Of a stretch of 64,000 bases of DNA, positions 17,127 to 25,292 are shown in pieces. This DNA comes from Nocardioides alkalitolerans (GTDB taxonomy: Bacteria > Actinomycetota > Actinomycetes > Propionibacteriales > Nocardioidaceae), in contig CP116227.1 of assembly GCA_038184435.1 (NCBI GenBank), positions 1 through 64,000 on the forward strand, given 5' to 3'. The first letter of the stretch is position 1. Every line of letters begins with the position of its first letter. The translations under genes were made by a program, and so were the position numbers. The notes under the pieces are model-generated. The model saw nothing but the letters and a program-made list of their open reading frames with translations. It was not told where the DNA came from and searched no databases.

Positions 17127-17998
17127 GCGTCATCAGCCTCGGGTCGATCTACCTGCTCTTCGCGCTGGGCATGAGCCTGACGTGGGGCACGATCGACATC
17201 CTCAACTTCTCGCACGGGTCGATCTTCATGTTCTCGACCTTCACGGCCTACCTCGCGCTCGGCTCGGGCGCCCTGCCGTTCGTCGCGGTCGTCGCGATCG
17301 CGGTCCTCGTGGGCGCGGCGCTGTCGGTGGCGATCCAGGTGCTCGCCTTCGAGCAGATCATCAAGCGGGCCCGCACCAAGAAGAACGCCGAGATGCAGAT
17401 CCTCATCGGCGGCATCGGCATCGCGATCATCCCGCTCGCGATCGCGCAGCACCACACGAAGAGCAACCCGTTCGGCCTGCGCGACTCGTCCTTCGTGGTC
17501 GACACGTGGCTGGTGGGCGACCTCCGCATCACCAACATCGCCGCGATGACCGCGGTGATCGCGGTGGCCCTGTGGGCGGCGCTCTCGGTGTGGCTCCGCC
17601 GCTCCCGTCACGGCCTCGCCCTGCGGGCGATCGGCGTGGACGCCGAGGTGGCCGCCCTCATGGGGGTCGACCGGCGCAAGCTGGCCCTCGGCACCATGGC
17701 CGTCTCGGGCGGGCTCGCCGGCCTGGCGGGCGTGCTCTTCACGTTCTCCCTCGGCGCGATCACGCCCGAGAGCGGCGACACGCTGCTGGTGAAGGCGTTC
17801 GCCGTCATCATCCTCGGCGGCGTCGGCAGCATGCTCGGGGTCGCGTTCGGTGCCTTCTTCCTCGCGGCCTGCGAGGTCTGGGTGCTGACGCAGACCTCCG
17901 GCTCCTGGGTCGAGGCCGTGTCCTTCGGCCTCATCTTCCTCGTCCTGCTGGTCCGCCCGGCCGGCGTCTTCGGCCGTAAGGAGGTACGACGCACATGA
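17111..17998 (+). CDS. Branched-chain-type ABC permease (LivH-like)
   Basis: 295 aa from GTG at 17111 with GGGAGG five bases upstream. About eight membrane segments. It begins SLGSIYLLFALGMSLTWGTIDILNFSHGS, the conserved N-terminus of LivH (in shorter pieces: GMSLTWG, LNFSHG), and carries the cytoplasmic loop GVDAEVAALMGVD and the GGVGSMLGV region. It forms the membrane channel with the LivM-like protein encoded next (ATGA overlap at 17995). A short leader frame overlaps its start, so translation may be coupled. Together with the binding protein and two ATPases it makes a complete importer. Confidence 0.9.
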   Translation: MQDVLSVISLGSIYLLFALGMSLTWGTIDILNFSHGSIFMFSTFTAYLALGSGALPFVAVVAIAVLVGAALSVAIQVLAFEQIIKRARTKKNAEMQILIGGIGIAIIPLAIAQHHTKSNPFGLRDSSFVVDTWLVGDLRITNIAAMTAVIAVALWAALSVWLRRSRHGLALRAIGVDAEVAALMGVDRRKLALGTMAVSGGLAGLAGVLFTFSLGAITPESGDTLLVKAFAVIILGGVGSMLGVAFGAFFLAACEVWVLTQTSGSWVEAVSFGLIFLVLLVRPAGVFGRKEVRRT

Positions 17999-18933
17999 GC
18001 GCCTTCTACTTCACCAACCTGGTCCTCATCCAGGCGACGATGACGGGCCTGCTGCTGGCCCTCAGCGTGCAGGTGCCCCTGCGCATGGGCGTCTTCTCGT
18101 TCGCCGGGGCCGGTGCCTACGGCATCGGCTGCTACGCGGGCGCGATCCTCGTCCTCGACTACGAGATGGGCGCCATCCCGACCATCGTGCTGACGTGCAT
18201 CGGCACCGGGCTGGTCGTGCTCGTTCTCGGCATCCTGATCCAGCGGCTCAACGGGCTCTACCTGGCGATGGCCACGGTGGCGTTCTGCCTGATCATCAGC
18301 GTCATCGCCATCAACGGTGGCACGCTGACGGGCGGCTCGACGGGCCGGTACGGCGTCATCTCCGACTTCACCATGGGCGGCATGTTCGCCATCACCGGCG
18401 TGGTCCTCCTGCTCGTCGCGCTCAGCGAGCGCGGCAAGCTCGGGCGTCGTGTCGACGCGGTGCGCGAGGACCCGGAGCTGGCCGCCTCGATGGGCATCAA
18501 CGTCCGCCGCTACCGCCTGACGGCCTTCGCCGTCAGCGGGGTGCTGGGGGGCGCGGCCGGCGCGATGAACATCCTCGTGCGCAGCGCCGTCAGCCCGCTC
18601 GACATCGGCTTCCCGCTCATCGTGCTCGCCCTCACGATGATCATCGTGGGCGGGTCGCTGTCCTGGAAGGGCGCCGTCGTGGGTGCGCTCATCTTCACCT
18701 GGCTCCCCGACGTGCTGGCCGTCGTCGGCCAGTGGCAGGAGCTCATCTACGGCGTGATCGTGGCGCTCGCCGCGGTGTTGCTGCCCCGTGGGCTCTACGG
18801 CATCTACGTCGACACCAAGCGCGGCGTGCAGCGCAAGCGTCGCGAGTCCCGCGCCGCCGAGAAGCCGCAGCCGCCCGCGGGGGAGCCGGCATCGGTGCCG
18901 GCCGGCCGGCTCGAGATGGAGGCCCAGTCATGA
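17995..18933 (+). CDS. Branched-chain-type ABC permease (LivM-like)
   Basis: 312 aa with about eight to nine membrane segments. LivM features are present: GVFSFAGAGAYGIGCY, LNGLYLAMATVAF, REDPELAASMGINVRRYRL and GGSLSWKGAVVGA. The last ~35 residues are charged and Pro-rich and probably cytoplasmic. Start and stop overlap both neighbours (ATGA at 17995 and at 18930), indicating tight translational coupling. Second channel subunit of the Liv-type importer. Confidence 0.9.
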   Translation: MSAFYFTNLVLIQATMTGLLLALSVQVPLRMGVFSFAGAGAYGIGCYAGAILVLDYEMGAIPTIVLTCIGTGLVVLVLGILIQRLNGLYLAMATVAFCLIISVIAINGGTLTGGSTGRYGVISDFTMGGMFAITGVVLLLVALSERGKLGRRVDAVREDPELAASMGINVRRYRLTAFAVSGVLGGAAGAMNILVRSAVSPLDIGFPLIVLALTMIIVGGSLSWKGAVVGALIFTWLPDVLAVVGQWQELIYGVIVALAAVLLPRGLYGIYVDTKRGVQRKRRESRAAEKPQPPAGEPASVPAGRLEMEAQS

Positions 18934-19757
18934 GCGAGACCCTCGACAGCACCCCCAGCGGGACCGGCGGGGCGTCGGGCGGTGCGGCGGGAGCCGTCCG
19001 TCCGGTCCTCCAGATCGACGACGTGAAGGTGCACTTCGGCGGCGTCAAGGCCGTCGACGGCATCTCCATGGAGCTGATGCCGGGCATGATCCACGGGATC
19101 ATCGGGCCTAACGGCTCGGGCAAGAGCACGCTCATCGGCGCGGTGACGCGTCTGACGAAGCTGACGAGCGGCCGCCTGCTGTTCGACGGCGAGGAGTACC
19201 AGGGCGCGCCGCCGTCGGTGGTCGCCCGCAAGCGGGTGTCGCGCACGTTCCAGACGGTGCGTCTGCTCCCCGACCTCACCGTCGCGCAGAACATCCAGCT
19301 CGGCGCGGACGCCCGGGACGACGCGAAGGCGGGCAACCCGCTCGCGCGGCTGATCGGCAACCGGGTCTCCCCGGCCGTCGGCGAGGCCATCGAGCGGACG
19401 AACCTGCAGGGCTTCGAGGACTACTACCCCGCGGAGCTGTCGTACGGCACGCAGCGCCGGGTCGAGATCGCCCGGGCGATCGCCACGGGCCCGCGCCTCC
19501 TGCTGCTGGACGAGCCGACCGCCGGCATGAACCAGACGGAGCGCGCGGAGATCTCGCGGCTCATGCGCAGCCTGCGCTCGGACGGTCTGTGCCAGCTGCT
19601 CGTCGAGCACGACGTGCAGATGATGATCGACACCTGCGACCACGTGTACGCGATGAACTTCGGACGGCTGATCGCCGAGGGCACGCCCACCGACGTCGTC
19701 CGCAGTCCGCAGGTGCAGGAGGCCTACCTCGGAAGGAAGTGGCGCGAGCATGCTTGA
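18930..19757 (+). CDS. ABC transporter ATPase (LivG-like)
   Basis: 275 aa. Walker A GPNGSGKST (about residues 55-63), signature LSYGTQRRVEIARA, Walker B LLLLDEPTAGM and switch His in LLVEHDVQMM are all present. The signature has Thr where LivG usually has Gln (LSYGQQRR). The first ~25 residues are a Ser/Gly-rich extension. It hydrolyses ATP at the cytoplasmic face to drive the importer, pairing with the LivF-like ATPase whose ATG at 19750 overlaps its 3' end by eight bases. Confidence 0.9.
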   Translation: MSETLDSTPSGTGGASGGAAGAVRPVLQIDDVKVHFGGVKAVDGISMELMPGMIHGIIGPNGSGKSTLIGAVTRLTKLTSGRLLFDGEEYQGAPPSVVARKRVSRTFQTVRLLPDLTVAQNIQLGADARDDAKAGNPLARLIGNRVSPAVGEAIERTNLQGFEDYYPAELSYGTQRRVEIARAIATGPRLLLLDEPTAGMNQTERAEISRLMRSLRSDGLCQLLVEHDVQMMIDTCDHVYAMNFGRLIAEGTPTDVVRSPQVQEAYLGRKWREHA

Positions 19758-20475
19758 TGTCTCCGACCTGCACGTCAGCTACGGCAACGTCGAGGCCGTG
19801 CGCGGCATCGGCATGACCGTGCGCCCGGGCCGGGTGACCCTCGTCCTGGGGGCCAACGGTGCCGGGAAGACCACGACGCTCAAGGCCATCGCCGGCCTCG
19901 AGCGCCCCCACGCCGGAACGGTGACCCTCGACGGGAAGGACATCACCGGCCTCGCGCCGCACAAGATCGTGCGCAACGGGATCGCGCTCGTCCCCGAGGG
20001 GCGGCGCGTCTTCTCGCCCCTCACGGTCGGCGAGAACCTCCGGATGGGCGGCTACACCGCCGACCGCTCGAAGGCGGCCGAGACGCTGGCCCGGGTCAAC
20101 GAGATGTTCCCGATCCTCGCGGAGCGCGCGGGCTCGGCCGCCGGCCTCCTCAGCGGTGGCGAGCAGCAGATGCTGGCGTTCGGCCGCGCCCTGATGTCGC
20201 AGCCGACGATCATGCTGCTCGACGAGCCGTCGATGGGTCTCGCTCCGGCGATCGTCGACTCGATCCTCGCGAAGGTGCGCCAGATGGCCGACTCGGGCAT
20301 CGGCATCCTCATGGTCGAGCAGAACGCCGAGGCGGGCCTGGACGTCGCGGACGACGTGGTCGCGGTCGCCCGCGGCGAGGTCGTCTTCGCCGGCCCGGCC
20401 GCGGAGGCCCGGGACAACACCTCGGTGCTCCGCGCCTTCCTCGGCGAGGCCGCGCTGGCCGGGACGGACGACTGA
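19750..20475 (+). CDS. ABC transporter ATPase (LivF-like)
   Basis: 241 aa. Walker A GANGAGKTT (about residues 35-43), LivF-type EGRRVFSPLTVGENL, signature LLSGGEQQMLAFGRAL, Walker B IMLLDEPSMGL and MVEQNAEAGL follow the family exactly. It is the last gene of the five-gene importer and is followed by a 15-base-pair hairpin at 20504-20537. Confidence 0.92.
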   Translation: MLDVSDLHVSYGNVEAVRGIGMTVRPGRVTLVLGANGAGKTTTLKAIAGLERPHAGTVTLDGKDITGLAPHKIVRNGIALVPEGRRVFSPLTVGENLRMGGYTADRSKAAETLARVNEMFPILAERAGSAAGLLSGGEQQMLAFGRALMSQPTIMLLDEPSMGLAPAIVDSILAKVRQMADSGIGILMVEQNAEAGLDVADDVVAVARGEVVFAGPAAEARDNTSVLRAFLGEAALAGTDD

Positions 20476-20503
20476 TCCACCCCGCACGCCTCCGGCACGA
20501 ACG

Positions 20504-20537
20504 ACGACGCCGACCGGGTCTCCCCGGTCGGCGTCGT
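20504..20537. terminator. Bidirectional hairpin between convergent operons
   Basis: ACGACGCCGACCGGG (20504-20518) pairs perfectly with CCCGGTCGGCGTCGT (20523-20537) around a TCTC loop. It lies between the end of the Liv operon (20475) and the end of the minus-strand GntR gene (20571). There is no U tract on either side. Confidence 0.7.
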
Positions 20538-20570
20538 GGTGCGTCGGTGGCCTCGGCGGCGGCCTCGGCG

Positions 20571-21326
20571 TCAGCCGAAGTAGCGCTGGTCCCAGGGGAT
20601 GGTCTCGTTCATCAGCTGGGGGAACTTGCGCGCGGCGTACCGCTCGTAGGCCTCGATGTGCTCGCGCATCCGGGCCTCGGAGGCCTCCGGATCGCGCTCC
20701 GAGAGGGCGGTGTAGATCTCCTCGTGGGCCTTGAGGATCGCCGTACGCCGGTAGCCCGGGTAGTCGATGCCGATGACCGTGCCGTCCATGATCCCGAGCA
20801 GCGACTCGATGATGTAGCCGAACAGGGCGTTGCGCGACGACCAGGCGATGATGTCGTGGAAGCGCTTGTTGGCGTCGAGGAACGAGTACTGGTCGTCGAT
20901 CTCGGCCCGCATCTGGTCGACGGTGCCCTTGAGCGAGACGAGCTCGTCGTCGGTCATCCGGGTGGCCGCCATGTTGCTGATCATGGGCTCCACCGCCGAG
21001 CGCACCTCCGCGATGTTGCGGAACGGCGCACCCTGCAGCTGCATGAGCAGCACGAGCGTGCTGCCGAGGTGGGCCGCGTCGGGGTTCTGCAGCACGGGCC
21101 CGCCGCGCGGGCCGGGCTTCAGGGAGATGACACCCTGGAACTCGAGCAGGCGCAGCGCCTCGCGGAGCGTCCCGCGCCCGGTCTGGTACTTCTCCAGCAT
21201 CGTGCGCTCGGGCTCGAGCAGGTCGCCGGGACCGAGACCCGCGCGCAGCGCGTCCTGGACGATCCGCTGGGCGACCAGCATCGCCGCCTTGGGCGGGCGT
21301 TGGCTGGCTCCGTCGCGTGGCACCAT
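20571..21326 (-). CDS. GntR-family transcriptional regulator, FadR subfamily
   Basis: 251 aa from the ATG at 21326, which has GGAGG upstream; a longer start at 21359 would lie inside the operator-like repeat. The N-terminal winged helix-turn-helix reads GDLLEPERTMLEKYQTGRG, TLREALRLLEFQGVI. The all-helical FCD ligand domain follows (HDIIAWSSRNALFGYII, HEEIYTALSERDPEAS). FCD regulators usually respond to organic acids or acyl-CoAs. It is divergent from the MenB/BadI-like crotonase and convergent with the Liv operon, and could control either. The inverted repeat 21351-21371 in its own promoter is the likely autoregulatory site. Confidence 0.88.
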   Translation of the reverse strand: MVPRDGASQRPPKAAMLVAQRIVQDALRAGLGPGDLLEPERTMLEKYQTGRGTLREALRLLEFQGVISLKPGPRGGPVLQNPDAAHLGSTLVLLMQLQGAPFRNIAEVRSAVEPMISNMAATRMTDDELVSLKGTVDQMRAEIDDQYSFLDANKRFHDIIAWSSRNALFGYIIESLLGIMDGTVIGIDYPGYRRTAILKAHEEIYTALSERDPEASEARMREHIEAYERYAARKFPQLMNETIPWDQRYFG

Positions 21327-21496
21327 CGCGTTCCTCCACCTGCTCCTCAATGGTGTCAAACATTAACACCAATTCCCGAGATGATCGGGCGTAACGGTAC
21401 GTCGTGCAGTGCCCCTCGGGACGCACTACCACGCGCGTCACGCCCACTTAATAAGCGGATCTGAATGATCCGGAACTCCCGTCGAAAGGAACTCCC
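21327..21496. promoter_or_regulatory. Divergent promoter region with two inverted repeats
   Basis: TGGTGT (21351-21356) and ACACCA (21366-21371) flank an AT-rich nine-base centre, which suits a dimeric GntR protein. TTGACA for the minus-strand gene overlaps it (complement of 21354-21359). CGGATC-TGAAT-GATCCG (21456-21472) is a perfect 6-5-6 repeat just before the crotonase Shine-Dalgarno, and CCCGA/TCGGG pairs at 21375-21389. Confidence 0.5.
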
Positions 21497-22261
21497 ATGT
21501 CCGACGTCCTCGTCACCGAGCGCGGCACGGCGCTGTGGATCCAGCTCAACCGTCCCGAGCGGCGCAACGCCTACGACGCCGCCATGGCCGGAGCCGTCAC
21601 CGAGGCGCTCGAGGGGGCCGCGGCGTACCACTCCGTCGTGATCACCGGCTCCGGCGGCTCGTTCTGCGCCGGCGGGGCGCTCACCGACCTCAGCAACCCC
21701 AGCGTGCCGGCCATGCGCGGCCTCTACCAGGGGTCCCTGCGGCTCTTCGACGCCGTGCGGAACTGCCCGCGGCCCGTCATCGCCGCCGTGAACGGTGCGG
21801 CGGCCGGCGGCGGCAACGAGCTCGTCGTGGCCTGCGACCTGGCCATCGCGGCCCGCTCGGCGACCTTCGGCCAGACCGGTCCGAAGGTGGGCAGCGCGCC
21901 CGTCACCGGCGCGACCAACGTGATGGGGATCCAGATCGGGGAGAAGCGGGCGAAGGAGCTGTCGATGCTCTGCCGGCGCTACCCCGCGGAGCGGGCGATG
22001 GAGCTCGGGCTCGTCAACGAGGTCGTCGACGACGAGCTGCTCGAGGAGACCGTCGAGGCGTGGTGCGCTGACCTGGCGCAGCTGAGCCCGCGCTACCTCG
22101 AGATCACCAAAATCAGCTCGAACGTGTGGTGGAACGCCGCGCGCGACTCGTTCACGACGGGGCTCGGGATGCTCGTGCAGGCCATCGCCGCGCCCGACAT
22201 GGCCGAGGGCGCCGCCGCGTTCATGGAGAAGCGCAAGCCGTCGTTCCCGAAGCCGGAGTGA
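21497..22261 (+). CDS. Crotonase-fold enzyme, MenB/BadI-like
   Basis: 254 aa, with AAAGGA before the ATG. The oxyanion-hole region FCAGGALTDL (about 57-66) and GAAAGGGNELVVACDL are crotonase features. FGQTGPKVGS (124-133) followed by GEKRAKELSMLCRRYPAERAMELGLVNEVV is the pattern of MenB and of the ring-opening hydrolase BadI, not of plain enoyl-CoA hydratases. The likely role is Claisen-type C-C bond formation or, in a catabolic setting, hydrolytic opening of a cyclic beta-keto acyl-CoA. It stands alone, divergent from the GntR regulator, and ends at a triple-hairpin element. Confidence 0.8.
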   Translation: MSDVLVTERGTALWIQLNRPERRNAYDAAMAGAVTEALEGAAAYHSVVITGSGGSFCAGGALTDLSNPSVPAMRGLYQGSLRLFDAVRNCPRPVIAAVNGAAAGGGNELVVACDLAIAARSATFGQTGPKVGSAPVTGATNVMGIQIGEKRAKELSMLCRRYPAERAMELGLVNEVVDDELLEETVEAWCADLAQLSPRYLEITKISSNVWWNAARDSFTTGLGMLVQAIAAPDMAEGAAAFMEKRKPSFPKPE

Positions 22262-22268
22262 GTGGGGG

Positions 22269-22366
22269 GTGGTCGGTTCCCCGGCTGACCGGGGAACCGA
22301 CCACTTCGACCATCAAATTTGATGGTCAAAGCGGCACTTTCCCCGGCTGACCGGGGAAAGTGCCGC
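22269..22366. repeat. Palindromic element A: three consecutive perfect hairpins
   Basis: Hairpin 1: GTGGTCGGTTCCCCGG (22269-22284), loop CTGA, matching arm 22289-22304. Hairpin 2: GACCATCAAATTTGATGGTC (22308-22327), a perfect palindrome. Hairpin 3: GCGGCACTTTCCCCGG (22331-22346), loop CTGA, matching arm 22351-22366. It fills the gap between convergent crotonase genes. Copies of the same module with different but still paired arms occur at 42641, 42831 and 57781. Confidence 0.85.
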
Positions 22367-22383
22367 CCGAGCGCTCGCTCCGC

Positions 22384-23169
22384 TCAGCGCCCCTGCCAGC
22401 GCGGGGCACGCTTCTCCTTGAAGGCCGTGGCGCCCTCGCGGGCGTCCTCCGACTCGCGCACGGGCAGCGTGATCTCGCGCTGCTTGTCGAACATCTCCGC
22501 GCGGCTCCACTCGGGCGCCGACACGATGACCTGCTTCGTGGCCCGTACGGCGAGGGGCCCGTTCGCCGCGATCGCGCGGCCGAGCTCCAGGGCGGCCTCG
22601 AGCGCGCCGCCCTTCGGTGTGAGGCGGTTGACGAGCGCCACCTGGTGGGCCTGCTGCGCGGTGATCATCCCGCCGGTCAGCGCCCACTCCATCGCGAGGT
22701 GGTAGGGCACGCGCTGGGGGAGGCGCATGAGGCCGCCGCCCGCGGCGACCAGGCCGCGCTTGACCTCGGGGAGACCGAACTTCACGTCCTCCGCGGCGAC
22801 GATCATGTCGCAGGCGAGCGCGATCTCGAACCCACCGGCGAGCGCGTAGCCCTCGATCGCCGCGATGAGCGGCTTCACCGACGGCTGCTCGACGATGCCC
22901 GCGAAGCCGCGGCCCGGGATCGAGGGCTTCTCTCCGGCGAGGAACGCCTTGAGGTCCATGCCGGCGCAGAACGTGCCGCCGGCGCCGGTCACGATGCCGG
23001 CGGTCAGCAGGGGGTCGGCGTCGAGCCGGTCCATCGCCGCGCCGATCGCCTCCGCGGTGACGGTGTTGATCGCGTTGCGCGCCTCGGGACGGTCGATCGT
23101 CACGACGAGCACGCCGTCGACGACCTCGGTGCGCACCGGCCCGGTCGACACCGCTGCCTCGGCCGTCAT
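22384..23169 (-). CDS. Enoyl-CoA hydratase/isomerase
   Basis: 261 aa, ATG at 23169 overlapping the SDR stop (ATGA). Crotonase motifs: TFCAGMDLKAF, and GYALAGGFEIALACD with Glu115, followed by FGLPEVKRGL with Glu135. Both glutamates of a classical hydratase are present. It hydrates a trans-2-enoyl-CoA to the 3-hydroxyacyl-CoA. Together with the 3-hydroxyacyl dehydrogenase-type SDR (23166) and the thiolase (23974) it completes one beta-oxidation turn, encoded thiolase-first on the minus strand. Confidence 0.88.
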   Translation of the reverse strand: MTAEAAVSTGPVRTEVVDGVLVVTIDRPEARNAINTVTAEAIGAAMDRLDADPLLTAGIVTGAGGTFCAGMDLKAFLAGEKPSIPGRGFAGIVEQPSVKPLIAAIEGYALAGGFEIALACDMIVAAEDVKFGLPEVKRGLVAAGGGLMRLPQRVPYHLAMEWALTGGMITAQQAHQVALVNRLTPKGGALEAALELGRAIAANGPLAVRATKQVIVSAPEWSRAEMFDKQREITLPVRESEDAREGATAFKEKRAPRWQGR

Positions 23170-23930
23170 CGCGGCGCCATCCGGATCGCGCCGTCGAGAC
23201 GGATCGTCTCGCCGTTGAGCATCGGGTTGTCGATGACGTGGAGCGCGGTGGACGCGAACTCCTCGGGCCGGCCGAGGCGCGCCGGGTGGGGCACCTGCTT
23301 CGCGAGACCGTCGCGGATCTCGTCGGAGAAGCGCGCGAGGATCGGGGTGTCGAAGATGCCGGGCGCCAGCGAGCACACGCGGATGAGGGCCCGCGACAGG
23401 TCGCGCGCGGCGACGAGCGTCATGCCCACGACGCCCGCCTTCGCCGAGGCGTAGGGGATCTGGCCGATCTGGCCCTCCCAGGCGGCGACGGAGGCGGTGA
23501 GCACGCAGGCACCGCGCTCGCCCTCGATCGGTTCGTTGGTCGCCATCCGGGCCGCCGCGAGGCGGAGCACGTTGAACGTGCCCACGAGGTTGATGTCGAC
23601 GAGCTCCCGGTAGAGGTCGTAGTCGCCCGCGCTGCCGTCCTTGTTCACCAGCCGCACCGTGCCGCCGCGCCCGGCGCAGTGCACGAGGGCCCGCAGGGGC
23701 GCCCGCGAGGTGGCGACGTCGAGGGCCGCGTCGACGGCCGCCTCGTCGCGCACGTCCGCGGCGCTGAAGGTCGCGAGGTCGCCCAGCTTCTCCGCGACCT
23801 CCGCCCCGGCCGACGACGGGAGGTCGACGATCGTCGTGGGGACGCCCCGGTCGACGAGCGCGGTGACGGTCGCGAGCCCGAGGCCGGAGGCGCCGCCCGT
23901 GACGAGCGCGGATCCGTGGGTCAGGTCCAT
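23166..23930 (-). CDS. SDR-family 3-hydroxyacyl-CoA dehydrogenase (type II-like)
   Basis: 254 aa from the ATG at 23930 (AAAGG upstream). NAD-binding TGGASGLGLAT (about 11-21), catalytic Tyr-x3-Lys in YASAKAGVVG, Asp in VDLPSS favouring NAD, and the C-terminal PMLNGETIRLDGAIRM resemble the HSD10/type II 3-hydroxyacyl-CoA dehydrogenase branch. It would oxidise the 3-hydroxyacyl-CoA made by the adjacent hydratase. It overlaps that hydratase by four bases and follows the thiolase by 43 bases. Confidence 0.85.
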   Translation of the reverse strand: MDLTHGSALVTGGASGLGLATVTALVDRGVPTTIVDLPSSAGAEVAEKLGDLATFSAADVRDEAAVDAALDVATSRAPLRALVHCAGRGGTVRLVNKDGSAGDYDLYRELVDINLVGTFNVLRLAAARMATNEPIEGERGACVLTASVAAWEGQIGQIPYASAKAGVVGMTLVAARDLSRALIRVCSLAPGIFDTPILARFSDEIRDGLAKQVPHPARLGRPEEFASTALHVIDNPMLNGETIRLDGAIRMAPR

Positions 23931-23973
23931 GGTGTGCCTTTCGTGGGTACGACGCGGCGCTGCCCCCACCGGG

Positions 23974-25155
23974 TCAGCGCAGCACCTCGATGATCGTCGC
24001 GTTGGCCATGCCGCCCGCCTCGCACATCGTCTGCAGGCCGTAGCGGCCGCCCGTCTGCTCGAGGTGGTTGATCATGGTGGTCAGCAGCCGGACGCCCGAG
24101 GCGCCCAGCGGGTGCCCGAGGGCGACGGCGCCGCCCCGGGGGTTGAGCCGCTCGGCGGCGACGGGGAACTCGGCGGCCCAGGCGAGGGGCACGCTGGCGA
24201 ACGCCTCGTTGACCTCGATCGCGTCGATCTGGTCGATCGTCATGCCGGCCTTCGCCAGCACCTTCGACGTCGCGGGGATGGGGCCGGTGAGCATGAGCGT
24301 CGGGTCGTCGCCGACGACGGCCGAGGCGACGACGCGGGCCCGGGGGCGGAGCCCGAGCTCGGCGGCGCGCGTGGCGCTCATGACGAGCACGGCGCCCGCG
24401 CCGTCGGTGATCTGCGAGGAGTTGCCGGCGGTGACCTTCCAGTCGACCTGCGGCAGCCGCGCGCGGTTCTCGTCGGTGCCGAAGACGGCCTTGAGGCCCG
24501 CCAGCTTCTCGACCGTGGTGCCGGGGCGGATGGACTCGTCGACGGAGACGACCGTCCCGTCCGGCGTCGTGAGCGGCACGATCTCGTCGTCGAAGCCGCC
24601 TGCCGCGGCGGCCGCCGCGGCGCGCTCGTGGCTGCGGGCCGCGTACTCGTCGAGAGCGGTGCGCGAGAGGCCCCACTTGTCGGCGACGAGCTCGGCCGCG
24701 ACGCCCTGGGGGACGAGGTCGGGGAAGCGGGCACGCACGCCCGGGCCGTGCGGGTCGGCGCCCATGCGGGCGGAGCCCATGGGCACGCGGCTCATGGACT
24801 CGACGCCGCCGGCGACGACGACGTCGTACATCCCGGCCAGCACGCCCTGCACGGCGAACTCGACGGCCTGCTGGCCGGATCCGCACTTGCGCTCGATGGA
24901 GACCGACGGGACGTGGACGGGGTAGCCGGCCGACAGCCAGGCCTGGCGGCCCGGGGTGCCGGACTGCTCGCCGGCCTGGCCGACGCAGCCGACCATGAAG
25001 TCCTCGACGGTGCCGGGGTCGATCCCGGTGCGGTCGACGAGCCCGGTCAGCACGCCGGCGAGCAGGTCGACGGCGTGGATCTCGGAGAGCGCGCCACCCG
25101 GCTTCCCCTTGCCCATCGGGGAGCGGACGACGTCGACGATGACGGCCTCGGGCAT
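23974..25155 (-). CDS. Thiolase (acetyl-CoA acetyltransferase family)
   Basis: 393 aa from the ATG at 25155, preceded by GGAGGTG. Active-site Cys91 lies in ERKCGSGQQAV, the substrate His in GHPLGASG and the second Cys in TMCEAGGMANAT, with NEAFASVPLAW between. It cleaves a 3-ketoacyl-CoA with CoA to acetyl- (or propionyl-) CoA and a shortened thioester. Length and motifs are similar to the FadA5/FadA6-type thiolases of actinobacterial sterol clusters, but assignment to one of these needs alignment. First gene of a three-gene minus-strand unit. Confidence 0.9.
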   Translation of the reverse strand: MPEAVIVDVVRSPMGKGKPGGALSEIHAVDLLAGVLTGLVDRTGIDPGTVEDFMVGCVGQAGEQSGTPGRQAWLSAGYPVHVPSVSIERKCGSGQQAVEFAVQGVLAGMYDVVVAGGVESMSRVPMGSARMGADPHGPGVRARFPDLVPQGVAAELVADKWGLSRTALDEYAARSHERAAAAAAAGGFDDEIVPLTTPDGTVVSVDESIRPGTTVEKLAGLKAVFGTDENRARLPQVDWKVTAGNSSQITDGAGAVLVMSATRAAELGLRPRARVVASAVVGDDPTLMLTGPIPATSKVLAKAGMTIDQIDAIEVNEAFASVPLAWAAEFPVAAERLNPRGGAVALGHPLGASGVRLLTTMINHLEQTGGRYGLQTMCEAGGMANATIIEVLR

Positions 25156-25292
25156 GACACCTCCAGATTGTTGATCATGAATAGCGTAACTGCCGACCGG
25201 GTCTTGCGAGAAGGGGTCAGGGCCATGCAATTATGCTTACGAATATCATGGTCTAGGTCACAGTGAGGTGGCCGGAGGGGAGTGCGGACGAC
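25156..25292. promoter_or_regulatory. Divergent promoter region, thiolase / PPOX protein
   Basis: AT-rich patches at 25167-25192 (TTGTTGATCATGAATAGCG) and 25228-25251 (ATTATGCTTACGAATATCAT) stand out in a GC-rich genome and are the probable promoters of the minus-strand thiolase unit and the plus-strand unit respectively. No hexamer pair is convincing enough to name a start point, and no TetR operator core is present. Confidence 0.4.

Noticed and set aside
22269..22366. CRISPR-like array
   Set aside because: The repeats are palindromes with different arms, not direct repeats with unique spacers, and there are no cas genes.
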